Source: Bradyrhizobium elkanii USDA 76 (GTDB lineage: Bacteria > Pseudomonadota > Alphaproteobacteria > Rhizobiales > Xanthobacteraceae). Taken from it: a stretch of 64,000 nucleotides of DNA. The position numbers and the translations under genes were made by a program. The notes beneath the pieces were generated by a model that had not been told where the DNA came from, made no database searches, and worked only from the letters and a program-made list of their open reading frames with translations. Position 1 is the first letter of the stretch, and each line of letters starts with the position of its first letter. Below are positions 30,256-44,976 of this stretch, piece by piece. The DNA is taken from positions 8,858,001 through 8,922,000 of the forward strand of contig NZ_CP066356.1 in the NCBI RefSeq assembly GCF_023278185.1. The letters are read 5' to 3'.

Positions 30256-31227
30256 ATGGCCCGGACCGATCAGCCCATCCAGCCGCTCGAGCTCGACTGC
30301 GCCGACGCATCGGTCACGCAGGAGATGACGCGCTGGCTGTCGCATCTGCGTGCGGAGCGGCGGCTGTCGCCGAAAACGCTCGAGGCCTATGCCCGCGACG
30401 TGCGCCAATGCCTCGCCTTTCTGGCCGGACACTGGGGCGCGCGGGTGACGCTCAAGGCATTTTCCGCGCTCGAGGCGAGCGATGTGCGCGCCTTCATGGC
30501 GATGCGCCGAACCGAGGAGATCGGCGGGCGATCGCTGATGCGGGCGCTGGCGGGCCTGCGCTCGTTCGGACGTTTCCTGGAACGCGAAGGCAAGGGCAAG
30601 GTCGGCGCGCTCTCGGCGATCCGCGCGCCCAAGGTAGCGAAGAGCCTGCCGAAGCCGATTCACATGGAAGCGGCGAAACGCTTTGCCGATGCCGACGAGC
30701 GCGCGGATGAGACCCGCGAGACCTGGATCCTGGTGCGTGACGCCGCCGTCATGGCGCTGCTCTATGGTTCGGGCCTGCGCATCTCCGAAGCACTGGGGCT
30801 GAAGCGCCGCGACGTGCCGAAACCCGGCGAAGGCGACGTGCTTGTGGTGACCGGCAAGGGTAACAAGACCCGCATGGTGCCGGTGCTGCAGAACGTGCTG
30901 CAATTGATTGCGGACTATGCCGCGATCTGCCCGCATCAACTCAGCCCCGCGGGGCCGGTGTTCGTCGGCGCGCGCGGCGGCCCGCTCAGCCCACGCATCA
31001 TCCAGCTCACCATGGAGCGGCTGCGCGGCGCGCTCGGCCTGCCCGACAGCGCAACGCCGCATGCACTGCGGCACTCCTTCGCCACGCATCTGCTCAGCCG
31101 CGGCGGCGATTTGCGCGCGATCCAGGAATTGCTCGGCCACGCATCGCTGTCGACCACGCAGATCTACACCGGCATCGACAGCGAGCGCCTGCTCGAAGTC
31201 TATCGCTCCGCGCATCCGCGCGGCTGA
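30256..31227 (+). CDS. xerC: tyrosine recombinase XerC
   Basis: A 323-residue recombinase resolving chromosome dimers at dif with XerD. A core-binding SAM-like domain covers about 20-110. Catalytic residues are visible: Arg in YGSGLRISEAL, Lys in VTGKGNKTRMVP, HxxR in PHALRHSFATHLL, His in LGHASLSTTQIY, and the nucleophile Tyr in that same segment (QIYTGI). It begins MARTDQPIQPLELDCADASV. The priA/xerC divergent arrangement is usual in Rhizobiales. Confidence 0.95.
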   Translation: MARTDQPIQPLELDCADASVTQEMTRWLSHLRAERRLSPKTLEAYARDVRQCLAFLAGHWGARVTLKAFSALEASDVRAFMAMRRTEEIGGRSLMRALAGLRSFGRFLEREGKGKVGALSAIRAPKVAKSLPKPIHMEAAKRFADADERADETRETWILVRDAAVMALLYGSGLRISEALGLKRRDVPKPGEGDVLVVTGKGNKTRMVPVLQNVLQLIADYAAICPHQLSPAGPVFVGARGGPLSPRIIQLTMERLRGALGLPDSATPHALRHSFATHLLSRGGDLRAIQELLGHASLSTTQIYTGIDSERLLEVYRSAHPRG

Positions 31228-31374
31228 ACGCCTGGGTCTGGATTAAAAATAGAGCGCGAGCTTTGGCCCGCCGTCATGCGCCGTTCATCTTCCGACGGCT
31301 ACTCCAAACCGTTCGGCCCTTGCCTTGTGCGCTGCATTCGGCAATCGTGGCGCGGTCTCATCCGGAGGGGAATC

Positions 31375-31965
31375 ATGAGCGCACATGAAAGTATGGAGCA
31401 CGCGGAGCATGCCGAGCATGCTTCGGGCGAGAACAAGAAGATCGCGCTCCTGATCGCCGTGATCGCCCTGTGCCTGGCGCTGTCGGAAACGCTCGGCAAG
31501 GGCGCCCAGACCGAATCGATCAGCAAGAATGTCGAGGCCTCCAACCTGTGGGCCTTCTTCCAGGCCAAGAGCATCCGCCGGACCGCGGTGCAGACCGCGG
31601 CCGAACAGGGCAAGCTGAACCTCGCGACCACCACCGACGAGGCGGCCAGGGCTGCGCTGCAGAAGCAGATCGACGACTGGCAGAAGACCGCGGCGCGCTA
31701 TCGTTCGGAGCCGGAAACCGGCGAGGGTTCAGAGCAGCTCTCCGAACGCGCCAAGCACGCCGAGCATGAGCGCGACGAGGCCACCGCGAAATATCATCAT
31801 TTCGAGCTTGCCTCTGCCGCCTTCCAGATCGCCATCGTGCTGGCGTCGGCGACCATCATCACGGGCATCCTCGCGCTCGCCTGGGTGTCCGGCCTGGTGA
31901 CGCTCGCCGGCATCGTGATGACGGCGCTCGGCCTGTTCCAGCCGCACTTGCTGCATCTGCATTGA
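31375..31965 (+). CDS. DUF4337 family membrane protein
   Basis: A 196-residue protein with three hydrophobic segments: one near residues 22-40 (IALLIAVIALCLALSETL) and two near the C terminus (FQIAIVLASATIITGILAL, LVTLAGIVMTALGLF). The middle is a charged coiled-coil-like stretch with the family pattern SNLWAFFQAKSIRRTA. The N terminus has HAEHAEHA repeats. ATG 31375 follows CGGAGGGGAATC. The function of DUF4337 is unknown; inner-membrane location is inferred. Confidence 0.88.
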   Translation: MSAHESMEHAEHAEHASGENKKIALLIAVIALCLALSETLGKGAQTESISKNVEASNLWAFFQAKSIRRTAVQTAAEQGKLNLATTTDEAARAALQKQIDDWQKTAARYRSEPETGEGSEQLSERAKHAEHERDEATAKYHHFELASAAFQIAIVLASATIITGILALAWVSGLVTLAGIVMTALGLFQPHLLHLH

Positions 31966-31988
31966 GGCGCAGCGCGCCGCTTTCGAAC

Positions 31989-32092
31989 CGTCATCCTGAG
32001 GAGCGCGCCCCTGCGCGCGTCTCGAAGGATCGACGGCCACCGGCCGGGCCGCGCATCCTTCGAGACGCGCGTTCCGCGCTCCTCAGGATGAC
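31989..32092. repeat. intergenic inverted repeat, family E
   Basis: Arms of about 30-40 bp: GTCATCCTGAGGAGCGCGCC... and ...GCGCTCCTCAGGATGAC, with CTCGAAGGAT/ATCCTTCGAG as the inner part. It lies between convergent genes, where it could act as a 3' hairpin for both. Confidence 0.75.
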
Positions 32093-32109
32093 GGAATAGA
32101 AAGTTTTGA

Positions 32110-32649
32110 TCAAAGAGGCTTGCTGGTCTGATGCACGCTTTTGCGGAAGCGCGCGATCACGCGCAGCGTGCGTGCCGCCCAGCCCTCGCCGTCGCCACGG
32201 ATCATCTCGCGAATGCGCCGCTTGATCGGCTCGACCAGCGCGGTGGCCTTGGCCCGCAGCGCCATCACGAAATTATAGAGCGCCTCGAACCAGGGCATCT
32301 CCAGCAGTTTCGGCCGCGTCACGTCGAACAGGAAGGCCGTCACGCCGACACCGACGAACTTGGCGAACAGGATCAGCGAGACCGCACTGAACCAGTATTG
32401 GTTCGCGAGCAGCCAGAGCCCGACCAGCTTGAGCGGAAACAGCGGGATCACCGGCACGACGAAGACGATCAGCGTCATCGCCGGCGACAGCGAATCGACC
32501 CGGTCGGCAAGCCATTGCTTGAGCGCGCGGAGCGGAATCCACGCCACCACCCGCGCCACGATCGGCTCGAGGTGGTCCCATAGCCAAGCCTCGACCAGGA
32601 AGATGATCGCAAGCAGGACCCAGAACGGCTGAAGCAGGCGGCGCAGCAT
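32110..32649 (-). CDS. small membrane protein of unknown function
   Basis: A 179-residue protein starting MLRRLLQPFWVLLAIIFLVE. Three hydrophobic segments are seen: about 8-25, 58-85 (MTLIVFVVPVIPLFPLKLVG) and 95-112. A basic C-terminal third follows (RAKATALVEPIKRRIREMIR), probably cytoplasmic. It lies 40 bp after lpdA on the same strand, likely the last gene of the transcript. I do not recognise a named family. Confidence 0.75.
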   Translation of the reverse strand: MLRRLLQPFWVLLAIIFLVEAWLWDHLEPIVARVVAWIPLRALKQWLADRVDSLSPAMTLIVFVVPVIPLFPLKLVGLWLLANQYWFSAVSLILFAKFVGVGVTAFLFDVTRPKLLEMPWFEALYNFVMALRAKATALVEPIKRRIREMIRGDGEGWAARTLRVIARFRKSVHQTSKPL

Positions 32650-32689
32650 CGCTATGATCTCAACCCGGCTGACGCCGGACTTTCGATCA

Positions 32690-34090
32690 TCACATATGGA
32701 TGGCGCGCTTGCCCACCGCAAGCGCGGCTTCCTTGATCGCCTCCGAACGGGTCGGGTGCGCGTGGCAGGTGCGCGCCAGATCCTCGGCCGATCCGCCGAA
32801 TTCCATCAGAACGCAGGCTTCATGGATCATTTCGCCGGCTTCGCGGCCGACGATGTGGACGCCAAGCACCCGATCCGTCTTCGCATCTGCGAGAATTTTC
32901 ACGAAGCCGTCGGTGGTCTGATTGACCTTGGACCGGCCGTTCGCCGTGAACGGGAATTTGCCGACGGTGTACGCGACGCCGGCCTGCTTGAGATCTTCCT
33001 CGGTCTTGCCGACCGACGACACTTCCGGCGTGGTATACACAACACCTGGAATGACGTCGTAGTTCACGTGGCCGGCCTGGCCCGCGATGATCTCCGCGCA
33101 GGCAACGCCTTCGTCTTCCGCCTTGTGCGCGAGCATCGGCCCGGCCACGACGTCGCCGATCGCGTAGATGCCCTTCACGTTGGTCGAGAAGTGCGCGTCG
33201 ATCTCGACGCGGCCGCGATTGTCGAGCGCAACGCCGGCTTCCTTCAGCCCGAGGCCCTCGGTGTAGGGCACCCGTCCGATGCAGACGAGCACGACATCGG
33301 CTTCGATGCTTTCCGCAGCGCCGCCCGAGGCCGGCTCGACCTTGACCTGCAGCGTCTTGCCGGAGGTATCGACCGCAGTGACCTTGGCGCCGAGCTTGAA
33401 GACGAAGCCCTGCTTCTCGAGCATGCGCTGAAATTGCTTCGCCACCTCGCCGTCCATGCCGGGCAGGATGCGGTCGAGGAATTCGACGACCATGACGTCC
33501 GCACCGAGACGCCGCCAGACCGAGCCAAGCTCGAGTCCGATCACCCCGGCGCCGATGATCAACAATTTCTCCGGCACCTTCTCCAGCGACAGCGCACCGG
33601 TCGACGACACGATGCGCTTCTCGTCGATGTCGATACCCTTCAGGCGGGCGATATCGGAGCCGGTGGCGATCACGATGTTCCTGGTCTCGACGGTCTCGGT
33701 CTTGCCGTCGCCGGAGACCTCGACCTTGCCGGCACCGAGGATCTTGCCGGTCCCCTTGAGCACGTCGATCTTGTTCTTCTTCATCAGAAACTCGACGCCC
33801 TTGACGTTGCCGTCGATGCCCTGCTGCTTGAAGTTCATCATCGCGGGCAGATCGAGCTTCGGCGCCGGGACGCTGACGCCCATCTTGGCGAAGGAGTGCG
33901 CGGCTTCCTCGAACATCTCGGAGGCGTGCAGCAGCGCCTTCGACGGCATGCAGCCGACATTGAGGCAGGTGCCACCCAGCGTCGCGTTCTTCTCGACGAC
34001 GGCGACCTTCATGCCGAGTTGCGCCGCGCGGATTGCGCAGACATATCCGCCCGGGCCGGTGCCGATGACGACGAGATCGTAAGAAGCCAT
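32690..34090 (-). CDS. lpdA: dihydrolipoyl dehydrogenase (E3)
   Basis: A 466-residue FAD flavoenzyme that reoxidises lipoyl groups of the 2-oxoglutarate dehydrogenase complex. The FAD-binding motif [17 protein letters not shown] is at 9-25, the redox disulfide is in [17 protein letters not shown] (about 38-54), the NAD motif [15 protein letters not shown] is near 180, and the catalytic His-Glu pair HAHPTRSEA is at the C terminus. ATG 34090 gives [10 protein letters not shown]. It follows an SDR gene in the TCA cluster. Confidence 0.97.
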   Translation of the reverse strand: MASYDLVVIGTGPGGYVCAIRAAQLGMKVAVVEKNATLGGTCLNVGCMPSKALLHASEMFEEAAHSFAKMGVSVPAPKLDLPAMMNFKQQGIDGNVKGVEFLMKKNKIDVLKGTGKILGAGKVEVSGDGKTETVETRNIVIATGSDIARLKGIDIDEKRIVSSTGALSLEKVPEKLLIIGAGVIGLELGSVWRRLGADVMVVEFLDRILPGMDGEVAKQFQRMLEKQGFVFKLGAKVTAVDTSGKTLQVKVEPASGGAAESIEADVVLVCIGRVPYTEGLGLKEAGVALDNRGRVEIDAHFSTNVKGIYAIGDVVAGPMLAHKAEDEGVACAEIIAGQAGHVNYDVIPGVVYTTPEVSSVGKTEEDLKQAGVAYTVGKFPFTANGRSKVNQTTDGFVKILADAKTDRVLGVHIVGREAGEMIHEACVLMEFGGSAEDLARTCHAHPTRSEAIKEAALAVGKRAIHM

Positions 34091-34174
34091 GATGGAAGGT
34101 CCTGTAGCTAAGCTCTGTGACAATTACGCGGGCGCGATCGTGTCGGCAGACCGCCGCCCGCTCTTGATCGTGTG

Positions 34175-34924
34175 CTAGCGACCGCCCGACACGTCGAGGA
34201 TCGCGCTGGTGACATAGGAAGCCTCGTCCGAGATCAGCCAGACGATGGCGTTGGCGATTTCATCGGCTGTGCCGACACGCTTCATCGGCACCATATGGGC
34301 GAGCCGGTGCGCGCGATCGGGCTCGCCGCCCGCGGCGTGAATGTCGGTGTCGATCAGTCCGGGCCGGATGCCGGCGACGCGGATGCCCTCATTCGCGACT
34401 TCGTAGCCGAGGCCGATCGTGAAGGAATCGATCGCGCCCTTGGATGCGGCATAGTCGACATAGGTGTTGGGCGCGCCGAGCTTTGCCGCGACCGAGGACA
34501 GGTTGACGATGACGCCGCCCTGGCCGCCGTGCCTGGTCGACATGCGCTTCACCGCCTCGCGCGCACACAGGATGCTGCCGGTGACATTGACCGCCATCAT
34601 CTGCTGGATACGCTCGGCCGACATCTCGTCGACACGCACGCCGCTCTTGCCGACAATGCCGGCATTGTTGACGAGCGCGCCGAGCGTGCCGAAGCCGTCG
34701 GCCGCCTTGAACAGCGCCAGGATGTCCTGCTCGCTGCCGACATCGCATTTCACCGCGATCGCCTTGCCGTTCTTCGCCTCGATCGCGGCGACGACCTCGT
34801 CCGCCGCGGTCTTGTTGGATGCATAGCCGACCACGATGCGATAGCCGCGCGCGGCGGCAGCGAGCGCGGTGGCGCGGCCGATGCCGCGGCTGCCGCCGGT
34901 GATGACAACGACCTTATCCGTCAC
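34175..34924 (-). CDS. SDR-family oxidoreductase inside the odh cluster
   Basis: A 249-residue classical short-chain dehydrogenase. The cofactor motif VITGGSRGIGRATALA is at the N terminus, NNAG near residue 88, catalytic Ser in VNLSSVAAK, and YxxxK as DYAASKG. The start is likely GTG 34924 (MTDKVVVITGG) with GGGGAT upstream; TTG 34936 is an alternative. It lies between sucB and lpdA on the same strand. It resembles glucose/3-oxoacyl reductases, but the substrate and any tie to the complex are unknown. Confidence 0.88.
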   Translation of the reverse strand: MTDKVVVITGGSRGIGRATALAAAARGYRIVVGYASNKTAADEVVAAIEAKNGKAIAVKCDVGSEQDILALFKAADGFGTLGALVNNAGIVGKSGVRVDEMSAERIQQMMAVNVTGSILCAREAVKRMSTRHGGQGGVIVNLSSVAAKLGAPNTYVDYAASKGAIDSFTIGLGYEVANEGIRVAGIRPGLIDTDIHAAGGEPDRAHRLAHMVPMKRVGTADEIANAIVWLISDEASYVTSAILDVSGGR

Positions 34925-34996
34925 TTTGATCCCCAAATGTGAGCACCCAACAGATCGCGGCGCCCGAGCCGATCGGACGCCGCGCGCGATACGGTC

Positions 34997-36241
34997 TTAG
35001 AGGTCCAGCACCAGGCGGGCCGGATCCTCCAGGCTCTCCTTGACGCGGACCAGGAAGGTGACCGCTTCCTTGCCGTCGATGACGCGGTGATCGTAGGACA
35101 GCGCCAGATACATCATCGGGCGCACCTCGATCTTGCCGCCGACCACCATCGGCCGCTCCTGGATCTTGTGCATGCCGAGGATGCCGGACTGCGGTGCGTT
35201 CAGGATCGGCGTCGACATCAGCGAACCGTAGATGCCGCCATTGGTGATGGTGAAGGTGCCGCCCTGCATCTCGTCGATCTTGAGCTGGCCGTCGCGGGCT
35301 CGACGGCCGTAGTCGGCGATCGACTTCTCGATCTCGGCGATCGACTTGTGGTCGCAGTCGCGCACCACAGGCACCACGAGGCCGCGGTCGGTGCCGACCG
35401 CAACGCCGATGTGATAATAGTTCTTGTAGATCAGGTCGCTGCCGTCGATTTCGGCGTTGACCGCCGGAATGTCCTTCAGCCCCTGCACGACCGCCTTGGT
35501 GAAGAAGCCCATGAAGCCGAGCTTCGAGCCGTGCTTCTTCTCGAACGTGTCCTTGTAGAGGGCGCGCAGCTTCATCACCTCGGTCATGTCGACCTCGTTG
35601 AAGGTCGTCAGCATCGCGGCGGTGTTCTGCACGTCCTTGAGGCGGCGCGCGATGGTCTGGCGCAGCCGGGTCATCTTCACGCGCTCCTCGCGCGCGGCAT
35701 CGTCCGCCGGCGACGGCGCACGAACCTGCACGGCGGCGGCCGGCTGGTTGACCGGGGTCGGCGCCGAGGCGGCCTTCTCGATCGCGGCCAGCATGTCGCC
35801 CTTGGTCACGCGGCCATCCTTGCCCGAACCAGGAACGGTGGACGCATCGATGCCGCTTTCGGCGGACAGCTTGCGGACCGAGGGTGCCAGCGGCGCATCC
35901 GCCGGCGGCGCCTTCGGCGCGGCAGGAGCCGGGGCGGCAGAAGCCGCGGCAGCCGCGGCGGCCACCTTGGCGGAAGCCGCAGCAGCCGGCTTGGCGGCCG
36001 CGGCCGCGCCGTCATTGATCTGGCCGAGCAGCGCGCCTACGGCGACGGTCTCGCCGTCCTTGGCGATGATCTCGCCGAGCGTACCGGCGACCGGCGCGGG
36101 CACCTCGATCGTGACCTTGTCGGTCTCCAACTCCACCAACGGCTCGTCCACCGCGACGGCTTCACCGGCCTTCTTGAACCAGCGGCCGATCGTGGCCTCG
36201 GTCACGGATTCGCCGAGCGTTGGAACGCGAATTTCAGTCAT
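34997..36241 (-). CDS. sucB: 2-oxoglutarate dehydrogenase E2, dihydrolipoyl succinyltransferase
   Basis: A 414-residue core subunit. The lipoyl domain covers 1-80 with the lipoyl Lys in [11 protein letters not shown]; an Ala/Pro-rich linker follows; the E3-binding domain reads [20 protein letters not shown]; the catalytic domain ends with the His-Asp motif [13 protein letters not shown] and [20 protein letters not shown] 36241 gives [20 protein letters not shown]. Its 185-bp spacer from sucA contains a palindromic repeat. Confidence 0.97.
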   Translation of the reverse strand: MTEIRVPTLGESVTEATIGRWFKKAGEAVAVDEPLVELETDKVTIEVPAPVAGTLGEIIAKDGETVAVGALLGQINDGAAAAAKPAAAASAKVAAAAAAASAAPAPAAPKAPPADAPLAPSVRKLSAESGIDASTVPGSGKDGRVTKGDMLAAIEKAASAPTPVNQPAAAVQVRAPSPADDAAREERVKMTRLRQTIARRLKDVQNTAAMLTTFNEVDMTEVMKLRALYKDTFEKKHGSKLGFMGFFTKAVVQGLKDIPAVNAEIDGSDLIYKNYYHIGVAVGTDRGLVVPVVRDCDHKSIAEIEKSIADYGRRARDGQLKIDEMQGGTFTITNGGIYGSLMSTPILNAPQSGILGMHKIQERPMVVGGKIEVRPMMYLALSYDHRVIDGKEAVTFLVRVKESLEDPARLVLDL

Positions 36242-36370
36242 GGTCTTTTCCTCGATAACCCTGCAATCGCAAAATTTGCGGTCGTGAAACTTGTCCGCCA
36301 CCGCCCGCCAAAGCGAGCGATCCGGTACTCCGTGACGACAGCACTTCTGCTGGATGACGCGGGATACCGG

Positions 36371-36411
36371 ATGCCCCGCTCCAGCGCGCAATTGCGCACA
36401 GGGCGGGGCAT
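36371..36411. repeat. palindromic repeat in the sucA-sucB spacer
   Basis: ATGCCCCGCT and GGCGGGGCAT arms surround GCGCAATTGCGC. A related element with the same core (GTGCGCAATTGCGCAC) occurs at 63229-63273. It would form a hairpin in the operon mRNA. Confidence 0.65.
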
Positions 36412-36426
36412 GGTCAGTGAAGGTCG

Positions 36427-39387
<2,961 letters not shown>

Positions 39388-39483
39388 GGGCAGTCCTGGT
39401 GATTTTTTCGGTTCGCGCGTAGGAGACGGCGCTAGGTGCCGGTCTGGAAGTGCGCCGGCTGGATTGATACCCTTTACCCTATC

Positions 39484-39504
39484 TAGGACAGATATTCCTG
39501 TCTA
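39484..39504 (-). promoter_or_regulatory. operator-like palindrome upstream of sucA
   Basis: GACAG (39487-39491) and CTGTC (39498-39502) flank ATATTC, with near-symmetric TA flanks, about 100 bp upstream of the sucA start in an AT-rich pocket. It suits a dimeric transcription factor; none can be named from sequence. Confidence 0.45.
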
Positions 39505-39571
39505 AAAGAACTAAGAAATGAACTTATTTTCATATTTTATTGATCGACGTTCCGGCGACAAAACGCAACAA

Positions 39572-39599
39572 AAGAGCGGGTTCCCCAAGGAGAACCCGC
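39572..39599 (-). terminator. intrinsic terminator after sucD
   Basis: On the minus strand the stem GCGGGTTC/GAACCCGC (39592-39599 and 39576-39583) is followed by TCTTTTGTTGCGTTTT. It separates the mdh/sucC-sucD transcript from sucA, so sucA probably has its own promoter. Confidence 0.75.
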
Positions 39600-39642
39600 C
39601 CGAAACACGCCAAATCTCGAAGGGAACTTCGCCGGACGGCGG

Positions 39643-40524
39643 TTACTTCAGCATCTCCGCGAGGGTGTGCCCGAGGCGCGCCGGCGACGGCGATACCTTG
39701 ATGCCGGCGGCTTCCATCGCCGCGGTCTTGGAACCGGCGTCGCCCTTGCCGCCCGAGATGATGGCGCCGGCATGGCCCATGCGGCGGCCGGGAGGTGCGG
39801 TGACACCGGCAATGAAGCCGACCATCGGCTTCTTGCGGCCGCGCTTGGCCTCGTCCTTGAGGAACTGGGCGGCGTCTTCCTCGGCCGAGCCGCCGATCTC
39901 GCCGATCATCACGATCGACTTGGTCTTCTCGTCGGCCAGGAACAGCTCCAGCACGTCGATGAACTCGGTGCCCTTGACCGGGTCGCCGCCGATGCCGACC
40001 GCGGTGGTCTGGCCGAGGCCCTCCTGGGTGGTCTGGAACACCGCCTCATAGGTCAGGGTGCCGGAGCGGGAGACGATGCCAACCGAGCCGGGCTTGAAGA
40101 TGTTGGCCGGCATGATGCCGATCTTGCATTCGCCGGCGGTCATCACGCCGGGGCAGTTCGGCCCGATCAGCCGCGACTTCGAGCCCGACAGCGAGCGCTT
40201 CACGCGCACCATGTCGAGCACCGGGATGCCCTCGGTGATGCAGACGATCAGCGGGATTTCCGCGTCGATCGCCTCGCAGATCGCGTCCGCCGCGCCCGGC
40301 GGCGGGACATAGACCACGCTGGCGTCGGCGCCGGTCTTCTGCCGCGCTTCGGCGACGGTGTCGAACACCGGCAGGTTGAGATGGGTCGAGCCGCCTTTGC
40401 CGGGCGCCACGCCGCCGACCATCTTGGTGCCGTAAGCGATCGCCGCTTCCGAATGGAACGTGCCGTTCTTGCCGGTGAAGCCCTGGCAGATGACCTTGGT
40501 GTTCTTGTCGATCAGAATGGACAT
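39643..40524 (-). CDS. sucD: succinyl-CoA synthetase alpha subunit
   Basis: A 293-residue subunit that binds CoA and carries the phospho-His. CoA-binding motif [20 protein letters not shown]; the phosphohistidine segment is [16 protein letters not shown] near the C terminus. The length is normal. It is separated from sucC by the DUF1579 gene and a repeat. Confidence 0.98.
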   Translation of the reverse strand: MSILIDKNTKVICQGFTGKNGTFHSEAAIAYGTKMVGGVAPGKGGSTHLNLPVFDTVAEARQKTGADASVVYVPPPGAADAICEAIDAEIPLIVCITEGIPVLDMVRVKRSLSGSKSRLIGPNCPGVMTAGECKIGIMPANIFKPGSVGIVSRSGTLTYEAVFQTTQEGLGQTTAVGIGGDPVKGTEFIDVLELFLADEKTKSIVMIGEIGGSAEEDAAQFLKDEAKRGRKKPMVGFIAGVTAPPGRRMGHAGAIISGGKGDAGSKTAAMEAAGIKVSPSPARLGHTLAEMLK

Positions 40525-40573
40525 GGTTCGAGATGCTTTCGCGAGACGATCGGTGAAGGGAACTCTATGGTTT

Positions 40574-40623
40574 GAGCATGATCTTGTCGGAAAACCGGGG
40601 GACCACTTTTCCGAATCATGCTC
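40574..40623. repeat. short palindromic repeat, family B, second copy
   Basis: GAGCATGATC ... GGAAAACC ... TTTTCC ... ATCATGCTC. It overlaps the stop codon of the DUF1579 gene by two bases and precedes sucD by about 50 bp, so it would fold in the sucC-DUF1579-sucD mRNA. Confidence 0.78.
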
Positions 40624-41098
40624 AGTGGATACGCCGGTACACGCCGGTGAGCACGTCGGCCCACCCTTCCGCGTCAGGCGAGAACTGGATTTTCATGTTG
40701 TAGGTGTTGTCGTCGACGACCTCGTAGACGTGACGGGCATTGCCGCGCAGCGAGCCGCGCACCAGGATCAGCGACTTGCCCGCCCAGCCACCGGACGCCG
40801 GCGACGGCGGGTAGTAGCCGAGCGAGTCGTGCCAGAACAACTTGTAGGCCCGATCGTCGCGGTCGTAGGTGAACACGCCGTGGGTGGCGAAGCTCTCCTT
40901 GCCGTCGCGCGTCTGCACGCTGTCCTGGATCAGGTAGAAGCCGTTGAGCGCGATGCGCGCAACGACATGCGAGGTGGCCGGACCGCCCGCGGTCCAGCGC
41001 GACGGATAGACCATCTCTTCGCCGCTCCACTCGCCCGCAAACGCCGCGAGCTTGCGGTGTTCGTCCAGCGGTGTCGGAGCGTCGAGATGATCGGCCAT
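40622..41098 (-). CDS. DUF1579-like protein between sucC and sucD
   Basis: A 158-residue soluble protein starting [20 protein letters not shown], with no signal peptide. [15 protein letters not shown] and [15 protein letters not shown], alternating short strands, and [20 protein letters not shown] suggest a lipocalin-like beta barrel of the DUF1579 type. It begins 2 bp after the sucC stop, so it is almost certainly translated from the suc mRNA. The function is unknown; the family name is given from recollection of its pattern and could be a neighbouring DUF. Confidence 0.75.
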   Translation of the reverse strand: MADHLDAPTPLDEHRKLAAFAGEWSGEEMVYPSRWTAGGPATSHVVARIALNGFYLIQDSVQTRDGKESFATHGVFTYDRDDRAYKLFWHDSLGYYPPSPASGGWAGKSLILVRGSLRGNARHVYEVVDDNTYNMKIQFSPDAEGWADVLTGVYRRIH

Positions 41099-41100
41099 CG

Positions 41101-42297
<1,197 letters not shown>

Positions 42298-42458
42298 GGA
42301 AAGACGCTCCCAAACCCTCGTGCGGCGACCTTTTACGTCAACCTTGCGACTGGCATACCATATACCAAAGCTCGCGCAACTAAAAAATCCGCCGGAATTT
42401 CATCGCCTTGCACCCGATAGACGATTGAAACCGCCTATCGGGTCATTGCCATTCGAGA

Positions 42459-43433
<975 letters not shown>

Positions 43434-43637
43434 TCAGTCCTTTGAACTGTGTACGGGAGGGAGGGAAGTCGGTTGCAAGGGTGGTTATCCCTTTCGAATG
43501 ATCCATTCAAGTCGCGGCCTGCCCGATTGCGGGCCCTGCCTGGAATTCGATCAGGCATGCCAGCAACATCCGCCCCGGAGACACGAAAAGTTGCTCCGAA
43601 CCGGACCGCGCGCAAGACAGAATTTCGAGGCTGAATT

Positions 43638-44825
43638 TCAGGTCTCGACCAGGCCGGTCGACGCGCCGCTCGCCGAGGAGTCCTTCCGGCCGTGCGGCAG
43701 CGCCAGGTAGGATTCCGAGCTCATCTCGATCAGGCGCGAGGCTGTTCGCTTGAACTCCATCGCCTCGACGCCGTCGGTCGCAAGGTACAGCGACACCGGA
43801 TCGGCCTCGGCCGAGGCCATCAGCTTCACGGCATTGTCATAGAGCGTGTCGATCAGCGAGATGAAGCGCTTGGCGGCATTGCGCTCGGCGTAATCCATCA
43901 CCGGAATGTGGTCGATCAGGATCGTGTGGTAGTCGTGCGCGAGCCTGAGATAGTCGGACGCGGCCAGCGGCTTCTCGCAGATGTCCATGAAGCTGAAGCG
44001 CGCGACGCCGTGCGCCGAGCAGGGCACGTTCAGGATGCGTCCCTTGATCGGAATGAGGCGCGCCTTGCACGGCGCATTGCCGGTCATCTTGCGCCAGGCC
44101 GCGTTGAGCGCGGCATCGGCCGCGTCATCTGCGGGCACCAGCCACATCTTGACGCCGACGAGTTTCTCCAGCCGGAAGTCGGTGCGCGCATCGAGCCGCA
44201 GCACGTCCATGTGGTCGGAGATCTGCGCAATGAACGGCAGGAACAGCGCGCGATTGAGCCCACCCTTGTAGAGATCGTCAGGCGCAACGTTCGACGTCGC
44301 GACCACGACGGTGCCGAGATCGAACAGCTTTGCGAACAGCCGGCCGAGGATCATCGCATCCGCGATGTCGGTGACGTGAAATTCGTCGAAGCAGAGCAGC
44401 CAGGCTTCGTCGAAGATCGCCTGCGCGGTGAGCGCGATCACATCGCCGTCGGCGATCTCGCCGCGCGCGATCTGCTGACGGTAGCCGTAGATGCGCTCAT
44501 GCGCCTCGGCCATGAATTCGTGGAAGTGCGCGCGGCGCTTGTGTTCGACCGGGCTCTGCTGGAAGAACAGATCCATCAGCATGGTCTTGCCGCGGCCGAC
44601 CTCGCCGTGGACGTAGAGCCCGCGCGGCGGCTTGTCGTCCTTGTCGCCGCCGAACAGCCGCCCGAACAGGCCTTGCTTGCGCTGCGGCTTGTAGCTCGCG
44701 AGCCGTTCATCCAGCGCGCCGAGCGCCTCGGCGGCGCGGGCCTGCGCGGGATCGGCCTCGATCGCGCCGGAGGCGACCAGGGACTTGTAGTGCTCGAGAA
44801 AGGAACTGGGCGAGGTGGACAGCAT
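43638..44825 (-). CDS. zapE: cell division ATPase ZapE (AFG1/LACE1-like)
   Basis: A 395-residue AAA-like ATPase. Walker A is HGEVGRGKTMLMDLFF, Walker B LLCFDEFHVTDIADAMILG, and VVATSNVAPDDLYKGGLNR holds the sensor Asn. In E. coli ZapE associates with the Z ring under stress; mitochondrial relatives act in protein quality control. It lies upstream of mdh on the same strand, 210 bp apart. That gap (43428-43637) shows no gene. Confidence 0.95.
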   Translation of the reverse strand: MLSTSPSSFLEHYKSLVASGAIEADPAQARAAEALGALDERLASYKPQRKQGLFGRLFGGDKDDKPPRGLYVHGEVGRGKTMLMDLFFQQSPVEHKRRAHFHEFMAEAHERIYGYRQQIARGEIADGDVIALTAQAIFDEAWLLCFDEFHVTDIADAMILGRLFAKLFDLGTVVVATSNVAPDDLYKGGLNRALFLPFIAQISDHMDVLRLDARTDFRLEKLVGVKMWLVPADDAADAALNAAWRKMTGNAPCKARLIPIKGRILNVPCSAHGVARFSFMDICEKPLAASDYLRLAHDYHTILIDHIPVMDYAERNAAKRFISLIDTLYDNAVKLMASAEADPVSLYLATDGVEAMEFKRTASRLIEMSSESYLALPHGRKDSSASGASTGLVET

Positions 44826-44976
44826 GAGCCCACCTTACGGCCCTAGTGCGCGGCAAATTGCAAGCCGTGAATTGTGCCGGTGGCTATGCAGGCAGGTATG
44901 CAAGCGCGAGCCCTTGCATACCACGGCCGGCCGCATGAGCCACGTCGGGTGTCTCAAGCCGCGATCTCAAGGGACC

